Positions 43,431 to 53,029 of a DNA stretch of 64,000 nucleotides are shown piece by piece; within the stretch, counting starts at the first letter, position 1; the number at the start of each line of letters is the position of its first letter. The translations under genes were made by a program, and so were the position numbers. The notes below the pieces were generated by a model, which searched no databases, had not been told where the DNA came from, and saw only the letters and a list, made by a program, of their open reading frames with translations. The stretch spans positions 1,083,001-1,147,000 of the forward strand of contig NZ_CP081155.1 in assembly GCF_025141175.1 (NCBI RefSeq), given 5' to 3'. Source of the stretch: Jannaschia sp. M317 (GTDB taxonomy: Bacteria > Pseudomonadota > Alphaproteobacteria > Rhodobacterales > Rhodobacteraceae).

Positions 43431-44603
43431 TCAGACCCGGACGAGACCACCGCCCGGTCGGCGGGCAATCGACCCCGACAGTTCCAGCTCCGAGAGTTCG
43501 GCGGCAAGGTGCGGTGCGGGGACGGGCCGGTCCTGCGACAGGTCGCGCAGCAACTGGTCCTCTCCGACGGGGACAGGGGACAGCAGGGTCAGGATCCGTT
43601 CGCGCAGGTCCGTGGTGTCCGCCTCGGGCTGCATGGACGGGGCAGGGGGCGTCAGCGCGACCTCAGGAGGAGGGGTCAGGCGGTCCAGCACCTCCAGCAC
43701 GTCCTCGGCCCCGCGCACCAGGGTCGCGCCATCGCGCAACAGCATGTTGCAGCCCGAGGCGCGCCCGTCCAGCGGATGTCCGGGAACCGCCAGAACCTCC
43801 CGCCCCTGGTCGAGGGCATCTCGCGCGGTGATCATGGAGCCGGAGCGGGCCGCCGCCTCGACCACGACGACGGCCTGCGCCAGGCCGGATACGATCCGGT
43901 TGCGGCGCGGAAAATCGCGGGCCTGCGGGGACAGGCCAAAGGGGCGTTCGGACAGGGCGCAGCCCTGGGTCGCGATCTGCGTGCCCAGATCGGCATTTTC
44001 GGCCGGATAGATGCAATCCAGCCCGCCCGCGTGAACCGCAATGGTGCCCCCGTCCAGTGCGGCGCTGTGTGCGACCGTGTCGACACCACGCGCCAGGCCC
44101 GAAACGACGACAATCCCGGCCTCTGTCAGGTCACGCGACAGGGCACGGGTCATGCGCAGGGCCAGGCTGGACGCGTTGCGCGTGCCCACGATGGCCACGC
44201 AGCGCCGCTGCGCCAGCGTGGTGCGCCCCTGCGCCCAAAGCACGGCGGGCGCGTCCCCCACTTCGCCCAGGCGGCTGGGGTAGCCAGGGCCACCCAGCGT
44301 CAGCAGCTTGGCGTCGGCCTTGCGGGCGGCGCGGATTTCGCGGCGGATGTCGTCCTCGTTGGCGGGTCGGTATTTCGCGTCGCCTGCCTGCGCCGCCACC
44401 TCGGGCAGGGCGGCCAGCGCGCGCGTGGCGTCGCCATGTTCCGCGATCAGCCGCCGGAAGGTCGCGGGGCCGACCCGGCGGGACCGGGCGAGGCGCAGGC
44501 GGGCGAACATTTCTTCCTGCGAGGGGGGCGCGTCGAACAGGGGCAAGGGTGCCTCGGCCCAGCCGTCGGCGACGCGGATCAGTTCGGGAATCGCATACTC
44601 CAT
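43431..44603 (-). CDS. dprA: DNA processing protein DprA
   Basis: 390 residues. Rossmann-like core for single-stranded DNA: VAIVGTRNASSLALRMTRAL, GLARGVDTVAHSAALDGGTIAV, FPRRNRIVSGLAQAVVVVEA, ALDQGREVLAVPG. The last about 70 residues form the winged-helix domain (LRERILTLLSPVPVGEDQLL). DprA loads RecA on incoming DNA during natural transformation or, in Rhodobacterales, during gene-transfer-agent uptake. Start ATG 44603 chosen over an upstream ATG inside the neighbouring gene. Confidence 0.93.
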   Translation of the reverse strand: MEYAIPELIRVADGWAEAPLPLFDAPPSQEEMFARLRLARSRRVGPATFRRLIAEHGDATRALAALPEVAAQAGDAKYRPANEDDIRREIRAARKADAKLLTLGGPGYPSRLGEVGDAPAVLWAQGRTTLAQRRCVAIVGTRNASSLALRMTRALSRDLTEAGIVVVSGLARGVDTVAHSAALDGGTIAVHAGGLDCIYPAENADLGTQIATQGCALSERPFGLSPQARDFPRRNRIVSGLAQAVVVVEAAARSGSMITARDALDQGREVLAVPGHPLDGRASGCNMLLRDGATLVRGAEDVLEVLDRLTPPPEVALTPPAPSMQPEADTTDLRERILTLLSPVPVGEDQLLRDLSQDRPVPAPHLAAELSELELSGSIARRPGGGLVRV

Positions 44604-44637
44604 ACGGGGATGGTCGCCGCAGGGGGTTGAGGAATGG

Positions 44638-45111
44638 TTAACGGGACCGCGACCACCAGCCATCGTCTGGGCGGAACATCTCGACCACCAGGCGAAAGTG
44701 CAGGGCATATACTATGCCGATCCCCGCGCCCACGATGACAAGCGCATCCAACTGACGGGCCAGCATCAACGTCAGCAGCGCGCCGTTCCCAAGGCCCAGC
44801 CCCGCAATCAACAGCCAGCCGGACACCCCACCAGCCAGCAAGATCGCGCCTAGCACGAGACCGGGCAGCATCGCCATCCAGGCCAGAAAGACGGACACCG
44901 CCAGCAACGCACCGGCAGAGCAGAGGGGGGGGACCCAGGCTATCTTGCCGCAGGTCAGGATGCTCAGGACGACCCCGAACAGTGGGATGAGGATCAGGGT
45001 CAGGACAGCCGCGCCCAGCAGGACACCGGGGTTGAAGGTCACCGGATCCGCCCGGACCGGGTGGGCAAAGGTCCGGGCGAAGACGGCCCGCAGGCCGGTG
45101 TCGGCGGGCAC
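44638..45111 (-). CDS. Hypothetical four-helix membrane protein
   Basis: 157 residues. After a polar N-terminus (about 28 residues) there are four hydrophobic helices, for example GVLLGAAVLTLILIPLFGVV and GLVLGAILLAGGVSGWLLIAG. I do not recognise the family. It lies between tldD and dprA, all on the minus strand, 10 bases after the tldD stop, so it may be co-transcribed with tldD. No catalytic motif is seen. Confidence 0.65.
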   Translation of the reverse strand: MPADTGLRAVFARTFAHPVRADPVTFNPGVLLGAAVLTLILIPLFGVVLSILTCGKIAWVPPLCSAGALLAVSVFLAWMAMLPGLVLGAILLAGGVSGWLLIAGLGLGNGALLTLMLARQLDALVIVGAGIGIVYALHFRLVVEMFRPDDGWWSRSR

Positions 45112-45121
45112 ATCGACGGCG

Positions 45122-46543
45122 TCAGGCCGCGGAGCCGCCCACGGTCAGCCCGCCGATCAGAAGGGTCGGTTGCCCCACGCCTACGGGCACCCATTGCCCC
45201 TGCTTGCCGCAATTGCCCATGCCCGGATCCAGCGCCATGTCGTTGCCGATGGCGCGGATATTGGTCAGCGCGGTCGCCCCGTCGCCGATCAGGGTCGCGC
45301 CCTTGACCGGTTCGCCCACGACGCCGCCCCGCACGCGGTAGGCCTCGGTGCAGGAAAAGACGAACTTGCCGTTGGTGATATCCACCTGACCGCCGCCGAA
45401 GCCCACGGCATAGATGCCGTCCTTGACGTCGGCCACGATGTCGCCCGGCGCGGTGTCGCCGCCCAGCATGTAGGTGTTGGTCATCCGCGTCATGGGCGCA
45501 TGAGCATAGCTTTCGCGGCGCCCGTTGCCGGTGGGGGCCACGCCCATCAGCCGCGCCGATTGCCGGTCCTGCATGTAGCCAACCAGAATGCCATCCTCGA
45601 TCAGGGGCGTGCGGTTCGATGGCGTGCCTTCGTCGTCCACGGTGATCGACCCGCGCCGGTCCGGGATGGTGCCGTCGTCCAGCACCGTCACCCCGGCCGA
45701 GGCGACGCGTTGGCCCATCAGGCCCGCAAAGGCAGACTGCCCCTTGCGGTTGAAATCACCCTCCAACCCATGTCCGACGGCTTCGTGCAGCAGGATACCG
45801 GGCCAGCCGTTGCCAAGCGCCACGTCCATCACGCCTGCGGGGGCGGGGACTGCGGACAGGTTGACCACGGCGATGCGCAGCGCCTCGCGCGCGACGGATT
45901 GCCAGTGATCGGAGGTCATCAGGCTGGTCAGGCCGATCCGCCCGCCACCGCCCGCGCCGCCCGATTCGCGGCGGCCGTTTTCTTCGACGATGACGGATAT
46001 GTTCAGGCGCACCATCGGACGGGTGTCCGCGACCGACACCCCATCGGCGCGCAGGATCTCTACCTCCTGCAGAGAGGCCGCCATCGACGCGCTGACCTGC
46101 ACGACGCGCGGATCCAGCGCGCGGGCAAAGGCGTCGATCTCCCGCAGGGTGTCGAGCTTGACCGAAAAGGCCTGTCCGGCAATGGGATCGTCGTCGGTAT
46201 AGAGTTTGCGATTGGTCCGCACGGGCGCATCCGCCAAGGTGCCGCCGCCGTCGCCCACGGCCAGGCGCGCGGTCTCGGCGGCGCGGCGCAGGGCCTGTTC
46301 GCTGACCTCGGTGGAATGGGCATAGCCCGCCGTCTCACCACGCACAGCGCGCAGGCCGAACCCCTCGGAGGCGTCGTAGCTGGCCGTCTTCACCCGCCCG
46401 TCGTCGAACACCACAACCTCGGAGCGGCGGCGTTCGAGAAACAGTTCTCCGTCGTCGGCCCCGTTCAGCGTCTCGCGCAGGACGGCCAGTGCGGTTTCGC
46501 GGTCGAGGTCGGTCTCGAAGGGGCGGAAGGGGGCGTCGGTCAT
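45122..46543 (-). CDS. tldD: Metalloprotease TldD
   Basis: 473 residues. The zinc motif HEAVGHGLEGD (HExxxH) and the surrounding GWPGILLHE are diagnostic. N-terminal SEVVVFDDGRVKTASYDASEGFGLRAVRG and C-terminal GEPVKGATLIGDGATALTNI match the family. With TldE it degrades peptides and matures modified peptides; a tldE gene is not in the window. It is divergent from the cytochrome oxidase operon, an arrangement common in Rhodobacterales. Confidence 0.95.
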   Translation of the reverse strand: MTDAPFRPFETDLDRETALAVLRETLNGADDGELFLERRRSEVVVFDDGRVKTASYDASEGFGLRAVRGETAGYAHSTEVSEQALRRAAETARLAVGDGGGTLADAPVRTNRKLYTDDDPIAGQAFSVKLDTLREIDAFARALDPRVVQVSASMAASLQEVEILRADGVSVADTRPMVRLNISVIVEENGRRESGGAGGGGRIGLTSLMTSDHWQSVAREALRIAVVNLSAVPAPAGVMDVALGNGWPGILLHEAVGHGLEGDFNRKGQSAFAGLMGQRVASAGVTVLDDGTIPDRRGSITVDDEGTPSNRTPLIEDGILVGYMQDRQSARLMGVAPTGNGRRESYAHAPMTRMTNTYMLGGDTAPGDIVADVKDGIYAVGFGGGQVDITNGKFVFSCTEAYRVRGGVVGEPVKGATLIGDGATALTNIRAIGNDMALDPGMGNCGKQGQWVPVGVGQPTLLIGGLTVGGSAA

Positions 46544-47470
46544 GGCAAGCTCCGGGGAAGGCGGCGTTGCCTGTCAGATAGGGTATTCAGTGGCCGGACC
46601 CTAGGGGGCTGCGGCCAAGTCGGGTGTTTTCCTGTCTTCAGCAGGCCGCGCGGCCGCCGCCGGGCCGTCTGGCGTCTGCGATTCGCCGCAATCGGGCCCC
46701 CGGTATTCCGTCGTTCGTGCCGCCGGTGGTGCCTTGCGGCGAAGGCGGGGTTCACGCGGATCTGTTTGGGGTTCGATAACAGGCGCGCGAGGACTTGTCG
46801 GCGAGAGCTGTGAAAATTTCGGATCCTTTCGAATGTCACGCCAATAGCCTGCTTCAACCGTGCCGAAAGGGACGTGTCCCGCGCCACGGCGGTCCACGCG
46901 TCTGCAAGGATTCATACGTCGGCATGATCCCTGTCGCCCGTCAGTTCAACGTTGGAAAACATGCCCTTCCGACGCATCTGACCGGTGTGCGCCTTGCCTG
47001 GGCAACCCCCGCTCCCTTTGTTCGCAGACATCATGGTGCCGCAGCTCTGAAGTTTCGATGTGCAGGTGCCCGAGATAAAGGGGCTTGGGGTTCAACGCGT
47101 TCACGATACGCCGTCGAGCCGGGGCAAGCCGTCCTCCACGTTGGGGCGTGGATCGGCGCAATCACCCGTTCAGCCGGCGTTTGACGGGGTGATTGCCCTT
47201 GTCCCGTGGCGGTGACGGCGGCCACTTGCCTGTGTTCCGGTCGAACACGCAGCATGGCCGCCGGATTCTGTGGACCCGATCCATCGGACCGGACGGACAC
47301 GGCACCGGGTCCCCGCCCCGCGCCGCCCGCCCTGCGGGGCGACAGGGTGCCACAGATCGTGTCCGGCCCCTTGCGCAAATGGTTCCGGTTATGGTCTTAG
47401 CGGGCGGAGACTCAACGGGGGGCCCTCGGCCCAGAGGCCCGACCGGACCGGAGCCGCCCCGCCAGACAGG
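46544..47470. other. Long (927 bp) divergent intergenic region, no supported gene
   Basis: Between tldD and ctaC, transcribed away from each other. Reading frames of 100-130 codons exist on both strands (for example 46795-47184 plus, 46601-46915 minus), but they match no family I know, and their codon use has lower GC in third positions than the neighbours. The region should hold both promoters and may carry a long ctaC leader. Nothing specific could be assigned. Confidence 0.5.
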
Positions 47471-48346
47471 ATGACCGATATGAAGATGTCCCGATTCACC
47501 AAAGCGCTCGCGGTGGCCACCACGGCCCTCGCCGCGCTGCCGGCCCGCGCCCAGGATCTGTTCGGAGAGCTGCCGATCATCGGCACGCCGCAGCCCGGCG
47601 GCATGAGCTTTCAGCCCGCTGCGACCTCGCTGGCCGAAGAGATCCACTGGCTCGATGGGTTCCTGCTGGTGATCATCACCATCATCGCGCTGTTCGTGAC
47701 CGGCCTGCTGGCCTGGGTCGTTCTGCGGTTCAACAAGAAGTCCAATCCGAACCCCGCGACGTTCACGCACAACTCTCCGCTGGAGGTCACCTGGACCGTC
47801 GTTCCGATTCTGATCCTGGTGGCGATCGGTGCGTTTTCCCTGCCGGTCCTGTTCGATCAGCAGCGCATCCCCAAGGGCGACGTGGTCGTCAAGGTGACCG
47901 GCTACCAGTGGTTCTGGGGCTATGAGTATCCCGAAGAGGGGATCGAGGAGTTCTCTTCCTACATGATCGGCACCGGCGATCACGTCCTGAACGAAGAGGT
48001 CAGCGCCCAGCTGATGGAGGCCGGTTACAGCGACGAGCATTTCCGCCTGGCCACCGACACCTCTGTCGTCGTGCCCGTGGGCAAGACCGTCGTGATGCAG
48101 GTCACCGCAGGCGACGTCATCCATTCCTGGACGATCCCGGCCTTTGGCGTGAAGCAGGACGGCATTCCGGGCCGCCTGGCTCAGCTGTGGTTCCAGGCCG
48201 ATCAGGAAGGCATCTATTTCGGACAATGCTCCGAGCTGTGCGGCCAGGCCCATGCCTACATGCCGATCACCGTCAAGGTCGTCTCCGAAGAGGCCTATGC
48301 GGCTTGGGTCGAGGCCATGAAGGCCGGCGAGCTGGAGACCTGGTGA
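47471..48346 (+). CDS. ctaC: Cytochrome c oxidase subunit II
   Basis: 291 residues. Signal peptide ([17 protein letters not shown]), two membrane helices ([20 protein letters not shown] and [17 protein letters not shown]) and a periplasmic CuA domain, with all ligands in [14 protein letters not shown]. It receives electrons from cytochrome c in an aa3-type oxidase. The aromatic stretch [12 protein letters not shown] is the electron entry. ATG 47471 or 47480 could start it. Subunit I (ctaD) is not in the window, as is usual in Rhodobacter-type loci. Confidence 0.95.
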   Translation: MTDMKMSRFTKALAVATTALAALPARAQDLFGELPIIGTPQPGGMSFQPAATSLAEEIHWLDGFLLVIITIIALFVTGLLAWVVLRFNKKSNPNPATFTHNSPLEVTWTVVPILILVAIGAFSLPVLFDQQRIPKGDVVVKVTGYQWFWGYEYPEEGIEEFSSYMIGTGDHVLNEEVSAQLMEAGYSDEHFRLATDTSVVVPVGKTVVMQVTAGDVIHSWTIPAFGVKQDGIPGRLAQLWFQADQEGIYFGQCSELCGQAHAYMPITVKVVSEEAYAAWVEAMKAGELETW

Positions 48347-48350
48347 TCCG

Positions 48351-49289
48351 TTGACCGACGCATCGCTTCATATCCCTGCCGATGGGCCTGTCTCTGACGA
48401 GGCGGGCCTGCGCGACTACTGGCAGCTGCTCAAGCCGCGCCTGATGTCGTTGTCGGTGTTCACCGCGTTGGTCGGCCTGTTGGTGGCACCGGGCGGCGTG
48501 CATCCGTTCCTGGGGGCGACGTCGATCCTGTGGATCGCGCTCGGGGCCGGGGCATCGGGGGCGCTGAACATGTGGTTCGACGCCGACATCGACCGGGTGA
48601 TGAAGCGGACACGCAAACGCCCGATCCCTTCGGGGCGGGTCGCACCGGGCGATGCCCTGGCACTGGGCTTGTTCCTGTCGGGCGTGTCGGTCGTGATGCT
48701 GGGGCTGACGGCCAACTGGGTCGCGGCCTTCTGGTTGGGGTTCACCATCTTTTTCTACGCGGTCATCTATTCGATGTGGCTGAAGCGGACGACATCCTGG
48801 AACACGGTGATCGGTGGTCTGGCGGGGGCGTTTCCCCCGATGATCGGCTGGGCGGCCGCGACAGGTGGCACGCCGCTGGAGGCCTGGCTGCTGGTTGCGT
48901 TGATCTTCATGTGGACGCCGCCGCATTTCTGGGCGCTCGCTCTGTTCGTGAAACTGGACTACCACGCGGCCCGCATTCCGATGCTGACCGTGACCCACGG
49001 CCGCGAAGAAACCCGCAAACAGGCGCTGATCTACGCCGTTGGCTTGGCCATCGTGTCGATCTTCACCGCCTTCACCGCGATCGGCGGGCCGCTGACGCTG
49101 GCCGTTGCGGTGGTGTTGAATGCGGTGTTCCTCAAGGGGGCCTGGGACATGTGGCGCAGGACGGATGCCGACAGCGAGGCCGACAATCACGCGGTGGAAA
49201 AGGGGCTGTTCAAATGGTCTCTGGTCTATCTCTTTGCGCATTTCTCGGTTTTCGTGGCCGAGGCGGCGCTGCCGTTCGGAGGTTGGTGA
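48351..49289 (+). CDS. ctaB: Protoheme IX farnesyltransferase (heme O synthase)
   Basis: 312 residues with about nine membrane helices. UbiA-type prenyltransferase that adds farnesyl to heme b, a step to heme a for the oxidase. The Asp-rich motif MWFDADIDRVMKRTRKRPIPSG binds the prenyl diphosphate with Mg, and YTMWLKRTT-like YSMWLKRTTSWN is also typical. The only suitable start is TTG 48351, 4 bases after the ctaC stop. Confidence 0.95.
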   Translation: MTDASLHIPADGPVSDEAGLRDYWQLLKPRLMSLSVFTALVGLLVAPGGVHPFLGATSILWIALGAGASGALNMWFDADIDRVMKRTRKRPIPSGRVAPGDALALGLFLSGVSVVMLGLTANWVAAFWLGFTIFFYAVIYSMWLKRTTSWNTVIGGLAGAFPPMIGWAAATGGTPLEAWLLVALIFMWTPPHFWALALFVKLDYHAARIPMLTVTHGREETRKQALIYAVGLAIVSIFTAFTAIGGPLTLAVAVVLNAVFLKGAWDMWRRTDADSEADNHAVEKGLFKWSLVYLFAHFSVFVAEAALPFGGW

Positions 49290-49484
49290 ATGCATCAGGA
49301 TCATGAACTTCACACCCGCCGCAGGGGCCGGAACTTCGGCGTTCTGGGCGTCTTGCTGGCCTTTATCGTGATCGTGTTCGGCGTGACCGTGGCCAAGGTT
49401 CAGACCGGCGGCTTTTCCGAAGGGTTCGACCACGTGGCACGGCCCGCGTTGATCCCCGGCCAGACCGAGGGGGGCGACCAATGA
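49290..49484 (+). CDS. Small membrane protein of the cytochrome oxidase operon
   Basis: 64 residues. A basic N-terminus (RRRGRNFG) is followed by one membrane helix (VLGVLLAFIVIVFGVTVAK) and a short polar tail. Proteins of this size and place between ctaB and ctaG occur in Rhodobacterales and are usually called CoxF-like assembly proteins. The start directly follows the ctaB stop, and its stop overlaps ctaG. Confidence 0.8.
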   Translation: MHQDHELHTRRRGRNFGVLGVLLAFIVIVFGVTVAKVQTGGFSEGFDHVARPALIPGQTEGGDQ

Positions 49485-50071
49485 GACGTTGGTGGCGCAA
49501 CCTGACGGATAATGGCCGGGTCATCGCGATGACCGGCGCGACCGTGATCGGCATGGGGTCGCTGGGCTGGGCGGCGGTTCCGCTTTATGATCTGTTCTGT
49601 CGGGTGACCGGGTATGGCGGCACCACATCCCAGGCGGATGCAGGATCCGACATCGTCCTGGATCAGACCGTTCTGGTCCGGTTCGACGCTTCGCGGGAAC
49701 GCGGGATGCCCTGGACCTTCAAGCCGGTCGTCCCCTCGATGGAGGTGCGCATCGGCGCGACGAGCCTGGCCTTCTACGAGGCCCACAACCCGACCGACAA
49801 ACCGGTCGCCGGAACCGCCAGTTTCAACGTGGCCCCCTATGCCGCCGGCCCACATTTCGTAAAGATCGACTGCTTCTGCTTCGAAGAACAGATCCTGCAG
49901 CCCGGCGAAACCGTTTCGATGCCCGTCACCTTCTTCGTCGACCCGGAGATCGTCGACGACCCGGAGGCCAAGGGCATCCCCGAAATCACCCTGTCCTACA
50001 CATTTCATGTAATGGACTTGCCCGAAGACTACGCCGCGTTGCAAACCGACGCGCTGACGACGACCAACTGA
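49481..50071 (+). CDS. ctaG: Cytochrome c oxidase assembly protein CtaG (Cox11)
   Basis: 196 residues. One N-terminal membrane helix ([19 protein letters not shown]) anchors a periplasmic copper domain. The copper-binding Cys pair is in [31 protein letters not shown] and VDPEIVDD are further Cox11 signatures. It delivers Cu to the CuB site of subunit I. Overlaps the small upstream gene by 4 bases and precedes ctaE by 11. Confidence 0.95.
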   Translation: MRRWWRNLTDNGRVIAMTGATVIGMGSLGWAAVPLYDLFCRVTGYGGTTSQADAGSDIVLDQTVLVRFDASRERGMPWTFKPVVPSMEVRIGATSLAFYEAHNPTDKPVAGTASFNVAPYAAGPHFVKIDCFCFEEQILQPGETVSMPVTFFVDPEIVDDPEAKGIPEITLSYTFHVMDLPEDYAALQTDALTTTN

Positions 50072-50082
50072 GAGGCACGAAG

Positions 50083-50883
50083 ATGGCCCACGCCAAGAAC
50101 CACGACTACCACATCCTCCCGCCCTCGATCTGGCCGTTCATCGGCGCGGTTGCTGGCTTCTTCATGCTGATCGGCGCGGTGCTGTGGATGAAGGGATCCG
50201 GCCCCTGGCTTTTCGCCGCCGGTTTCGTCGGCGTGCTGGGCGTGATGTTCGCCTGGTGGTCGGACGTCGTGCGCGAATCGAACGTAGGCGATCACACGCC
50301 GGTCGTTCGCATCGGCCTGCGCTATGGATTCATCTTCTTCATCATGTCCGAGGTCATGTTCTTCGCGGCCTGGTTCTGGTCGTTCTTCAAGCATGCCATC
50401 TATCCGATGGGCCCGCTCAGCCCCGGTGTTGACGGCGTCTGGCCGCCCGTGGGGATCGAGACCTTCGACCCTTGGCACCTGCCTCTGATCAATACGCTGA
50501 TCCTGCTGTGCTCGGGGGCCGCCGCGACCTGGGCGCACCACGCTCTGGTGCACGAAAACAACCGCCAGGACATGAAGTGGGGCCTGATCCTCGCCGTGGC
50601 CCTGGGCGTCTTGTTCACGGCGTTCCAGATCTATGAATACAGCCACGCGGCCTTTGGCTTCTCCGGCAATATCTATGGTGCCAACTTCTTCATGGCGACG
50701 GGTTTCCACGGGGTCCACGTCTTCATCGGGACGATCTTCCTGCTGGTTTGCCTGTTCCGCCTGCAGGCCGGTCACTTCACCCCCGAAAAGCACATCGGCT
50801 TCGAGGCGGCTGCCTGGTACTGGCACTTCGTCGACGTCGTGTGGCTGTTCCTGTTCGCCGCCATCTACGTCTGGGGCGGCTGA
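50083..50883 (+). CDS. ctaE: Cytochrome c oxidase subunit III
   Basis: 266 residues with seven membrane helices. [40 protein letters not shown] and [20 protein letters not shown] are conserved, including the acidic residue in the EVMFF helix that helps keep proton uptake stable. Last structural oxidase gene here, followed by a paired palindrome before surf1. Confidence 0.96.
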   Translation: MAHAKNHDYHILPPSIWPFIGAVAGFFMLIGAVLWMKGSGPWLFAAGFVGVLGVMFAWWSDVVRESNVGDHTPVVRIGLRYGFIFFIMSEVMFFAAWFWSFFKHAIYPMGPLSPGVDGVWPPVGIETFDPWHLPLINTLILLCSGAAATWAHHALVHENNRQDMKWGLILAVALGVLFTAFQIYEYSHAAFGFSGNIYGANFFMATGFHGVHVFIGTIFLLVCLFRLQAGHFTPEKHIGFEAAAWYWHFVDVVWLFLFAAIYVWGG

Positions 50884-50888
50884 CGGCG

Positions 50889-50932
50889 TCAATCTTTTCG
50901 AAAAGATTGACCAAATCCTTCGAAGGATTTGG
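50889..50932. repeat. Paired-palindrome element, copy 3
   Basis: Two perfect abutting 22-nt palindromes: arm TCAATCTTTTC (50889-50910) and arm CCAAATCCTTC (50911-50932). It lies between ctaE and surf1, which run in the same direction, so it may act as a partial terminator that lowers surf1 relative to the oxidase subunits. Confidence 0.85.
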
Positions 50933-50975
50933 ACGGCGCGGGCTTCCCGCGCCGTTCCCTGTTTGAAAGACCCCG

Positions 50976-51632
50976 ATGCGTTTCCTCGTCCCTTTTCTTT
51001 TCGGTCTGACCGGTTTTGCCGTGCTGGTCGCTTTGGGCGTCTGGCAGTTGCAGCGTCTTGACTGGAAAGAGGGTGTCATCGCGCAGATCGAGGCGCGGAT
51101 CACTGCCGCGCCCGTCGATCTGCCGCCGACCCCTGACCAGTCCGCTGACAATTTCCTGCCTGTCCGCCTGGACGCCCGCGTCACAGGGGCCCCGTTGCGC
51201 GTCCTGGGTGCCTGGCGAGGCGGGTCCGGCTATCGGATCGTGGCACCGGTCGAGACGGGGGGGCGGCGCGTGCTGGTGGATTTCGGTCTGGTCCCGCTCT
51301 CGGCTTCGGAGACCACGCTGGCGCCGGGCCCCTACGCGATCATCGGGAACCTGTCCTGGCCAGACGACGTCACATCCGCCACGCCCGACCCCGAGGGCAG
51401 CACCTGGTTCGGGCGCGACGTGTCTGCCATGGCGGACACGCTGGGCACGGATCCGCTGATGGTGGTTGCCCGCACGGTTACCCCCTCCGCCGGGCCGCAG
51501 CCCTTGCCCGTCGGGGTCGAGGGGATCCCGAACTCTCACCTCGGGTATGCGATCCAATGGTTCGGGCTGGCACTTGTCTGGCTGGGGATGACAGTCTTCC
51601 TGCTGTGGCGTATCAGACGCCGCACCCTCTGA
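50976..51632 (+). CDS. SURF1 family cytochrome oxidase assembly protein
   Basis: 218 residues with a membrane helix at each end (LFGLTGFAVLVALGVWQLQR and YAIQWFGLALVWLGMTVFLL) and a periplasmic middle. LGVWQLQRLDWKEG, GYRIVAPVE and PNSHLGYAIQWFGLAL are SURF1 hallmarks. It helps heme a insertion into subunit I. It lies between ctaE and thrC. Confidence 0.94.
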   Translation: MRFLVPFLFGLTGFAVLVALGVWQLQRLDWKEGVIAQIEARITAAPVDLPPTPDQSADNFLPVRLDARVTGAPLRVLGAWRGGSGYRIVAPVETGGRRVLVDFGLVPLSASETTLAPGPYAIIGNLSWPDDVTSATPDPEGSTWFGRDVSAMADTLGTDPLMVVARTVTPSAGPQPLPVGVEGIPNSHLGYAIQWFGLALVWLGMTVFLLWRIRRRTL

Positions 51633-51643
51633 GAGAGACCCGA

Positions 51644-53029
51644 ATGCGCTATATCTCCACCCGTGGCCAGGCACCGACCCTGGGCTTTGAGGACACCATG
51701 CTGACCGGGCTGGCCCGCGACGGTGGCCTTTATGTGCCCGAGACCATGCCGGTTCTGTCCCATGCGCAGATCGCAGCGTTGGCGGGCCTGCCCTACGAGG
51801 AGGTCGCGCAGCGGGTGATGTGGCCCTTCGTTTCCGAGGCCTTTGCCGAGGACGATTTCGCGGCGATGATTTCGCGCGCCTATGCGGGTTTTGGCCACGA
51901 CGCCCGCGCACCGCTGGTTCAATTGGGGCCAAACCATTTCCTGCTGGAGCTTTTCCACGGGCCGACCCTGGCCTTCAAGGACTTTGCCATGCAGCTAATC
52001 GGACAGATGTTCGAACACACGCTGACCCGGCGCGGCCAGAAGGTGACCATTGTCGGTGCCACGTCGGGCGATACGGGATCGGCTGCGATCGAGGCGTTCC
52101 GTGGACTGGACGCGGTTGACGTCTTCATTCTGTATCCCCACGGCCGGGTGTCAGAGGTGCAGCGCCGACAGATGACCACGCCGACCGAGGCGAACGTGCA
52201 CACCCTGGCCGTGACCGGGCATTTCGACGATTGCCAGGCGCGGGTGAAGGACATGTTCAACGATTTCGCCTTCCGTGACCGGGTTGGTCTGGCGGGTGTG
52301 AACTCGATCAATTTTGCCCGGGTACTGGCGCAGGTGGTCTATTACTTCACCGCCGCCACTGCCCTCGGTGCCCCGCACCGAGAGGTCAGTTTTACCGTGC
52401 CCACGGGCAACTTCGGCGATATCTTTGCCGGCCATATCGCCAAGCGGATGGGCCTGCCGATCAAGCAACTGGTCGTGGCGACGAACCAGAACGACATTCT
52501 TCACCGCTGTCTGAGCACCGGGGAATACCGGGTCGGGACGGTCGAGCCCTCGATCTCTCCGTCGATGGATATCCAGGTCAGCAGCAATTTCGAGCGGGCG
52601 CTGCACCTGGCCTACGGCGGGGACGGCGGGGCCATCGCGCAACTGATGGAAGAGTTGAAGGGCGGCGGCTTTACGGTCAGTCAGGGTGCGCTGCAGGCCT
52701 TGCAGGACATCTATACCTCGGGCCGCGCGTCCGAGACAGAAACGGCCGCAGCCATCACCGGGATGCTGCGACGCACGGGCGAAACCCTGTGCCCTCATAC
52801 CGCCGTGGGCACCCATGTCGCCGAGGCGCATCTGGGCAGCACCCCGATGGTGACCCTGGCCACCGCTCATCCCGCCAAGTTCCCCGACGCGGTCGAGGCC
52901 GCGACCGGCACCCGCCCCGCCCTGCCGCCGCGCATGGCGGATCTGTTCGACCGGGACGAACGCATTCTTCTGGTCGACAACGACCTGGCCGCCATCGAGG
53001 CGGTGATTGACGAAAGGCGCGCAACATGA
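51644..53029 (+). CDS. thrC: Threonine synthase
   Basis: 461 residues. PLP enzyme converting O-phosphohomoserine to threonine. N-terminal MRYISTRGQAPTLGFEDTML, PLP-binding Lys112 in FHGPTLAFKDFAMQ and the phosphate loop GATSGDTGSAAIEAF mark the long (yeast/E. coli) class. ATG 51644 follows GAGAGACC; an in-frame ATG further upstream lies inside surf1. The stop overlaps the M16 peptidase start. Confidence 0.96.
   Translation: MRYISTRGQAPTLGFEDTMLTGLARDGGLYVPETMPVLSHAQIAALAGLPYEEVAQRVMWPFVSEAFAEDDFAAMISRAYAGFGHDARAPLVQLGPNHFLLELFHGPTLAFKDFAMQLIGQMFEHTLTRRGQKVTIVGATSGDTGSAAIEAFRGLDAVDVFILYPHGRVSEVQRRQMTTPTEANVHTLAVTGHFDDCQARVKDMFNDFAFRDRVGLAGVNSINFARVLAQVVYYFTAATALGAPHREVSFTVPTGNFGDIFAGHIAKRMGLPIKQLVVATNQNDILHRCLSTGEYRVGTVEPSISPSMDIQVSSNFERALHLAYGGDGGAIAQLMEELKGGGFTVSQGALQALQDIYTSGRASETETAAAITGMLRRTGETLCPHTAVGTHVAEAHLGSTPMVTLATAHPAKFPDAVEAATGTRPALPPRMADLFDRDERILLVDNDLAAIEAVIDERRAT

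Noticed and set aside
46601..47184. Frames of about 105-130 codons in the tldD-ctaC gap (minus 46601-46915, plus 46795-47184)
   Set aside because: No recognisable domain, atypical codon use and no good ribosome site; left as non-coding.
46795..47184. A transposase remnant in the tldD-ctaC gap
   Set aside because: No terminal inverted repeats, target duplication or DDE-like motif could be seen.
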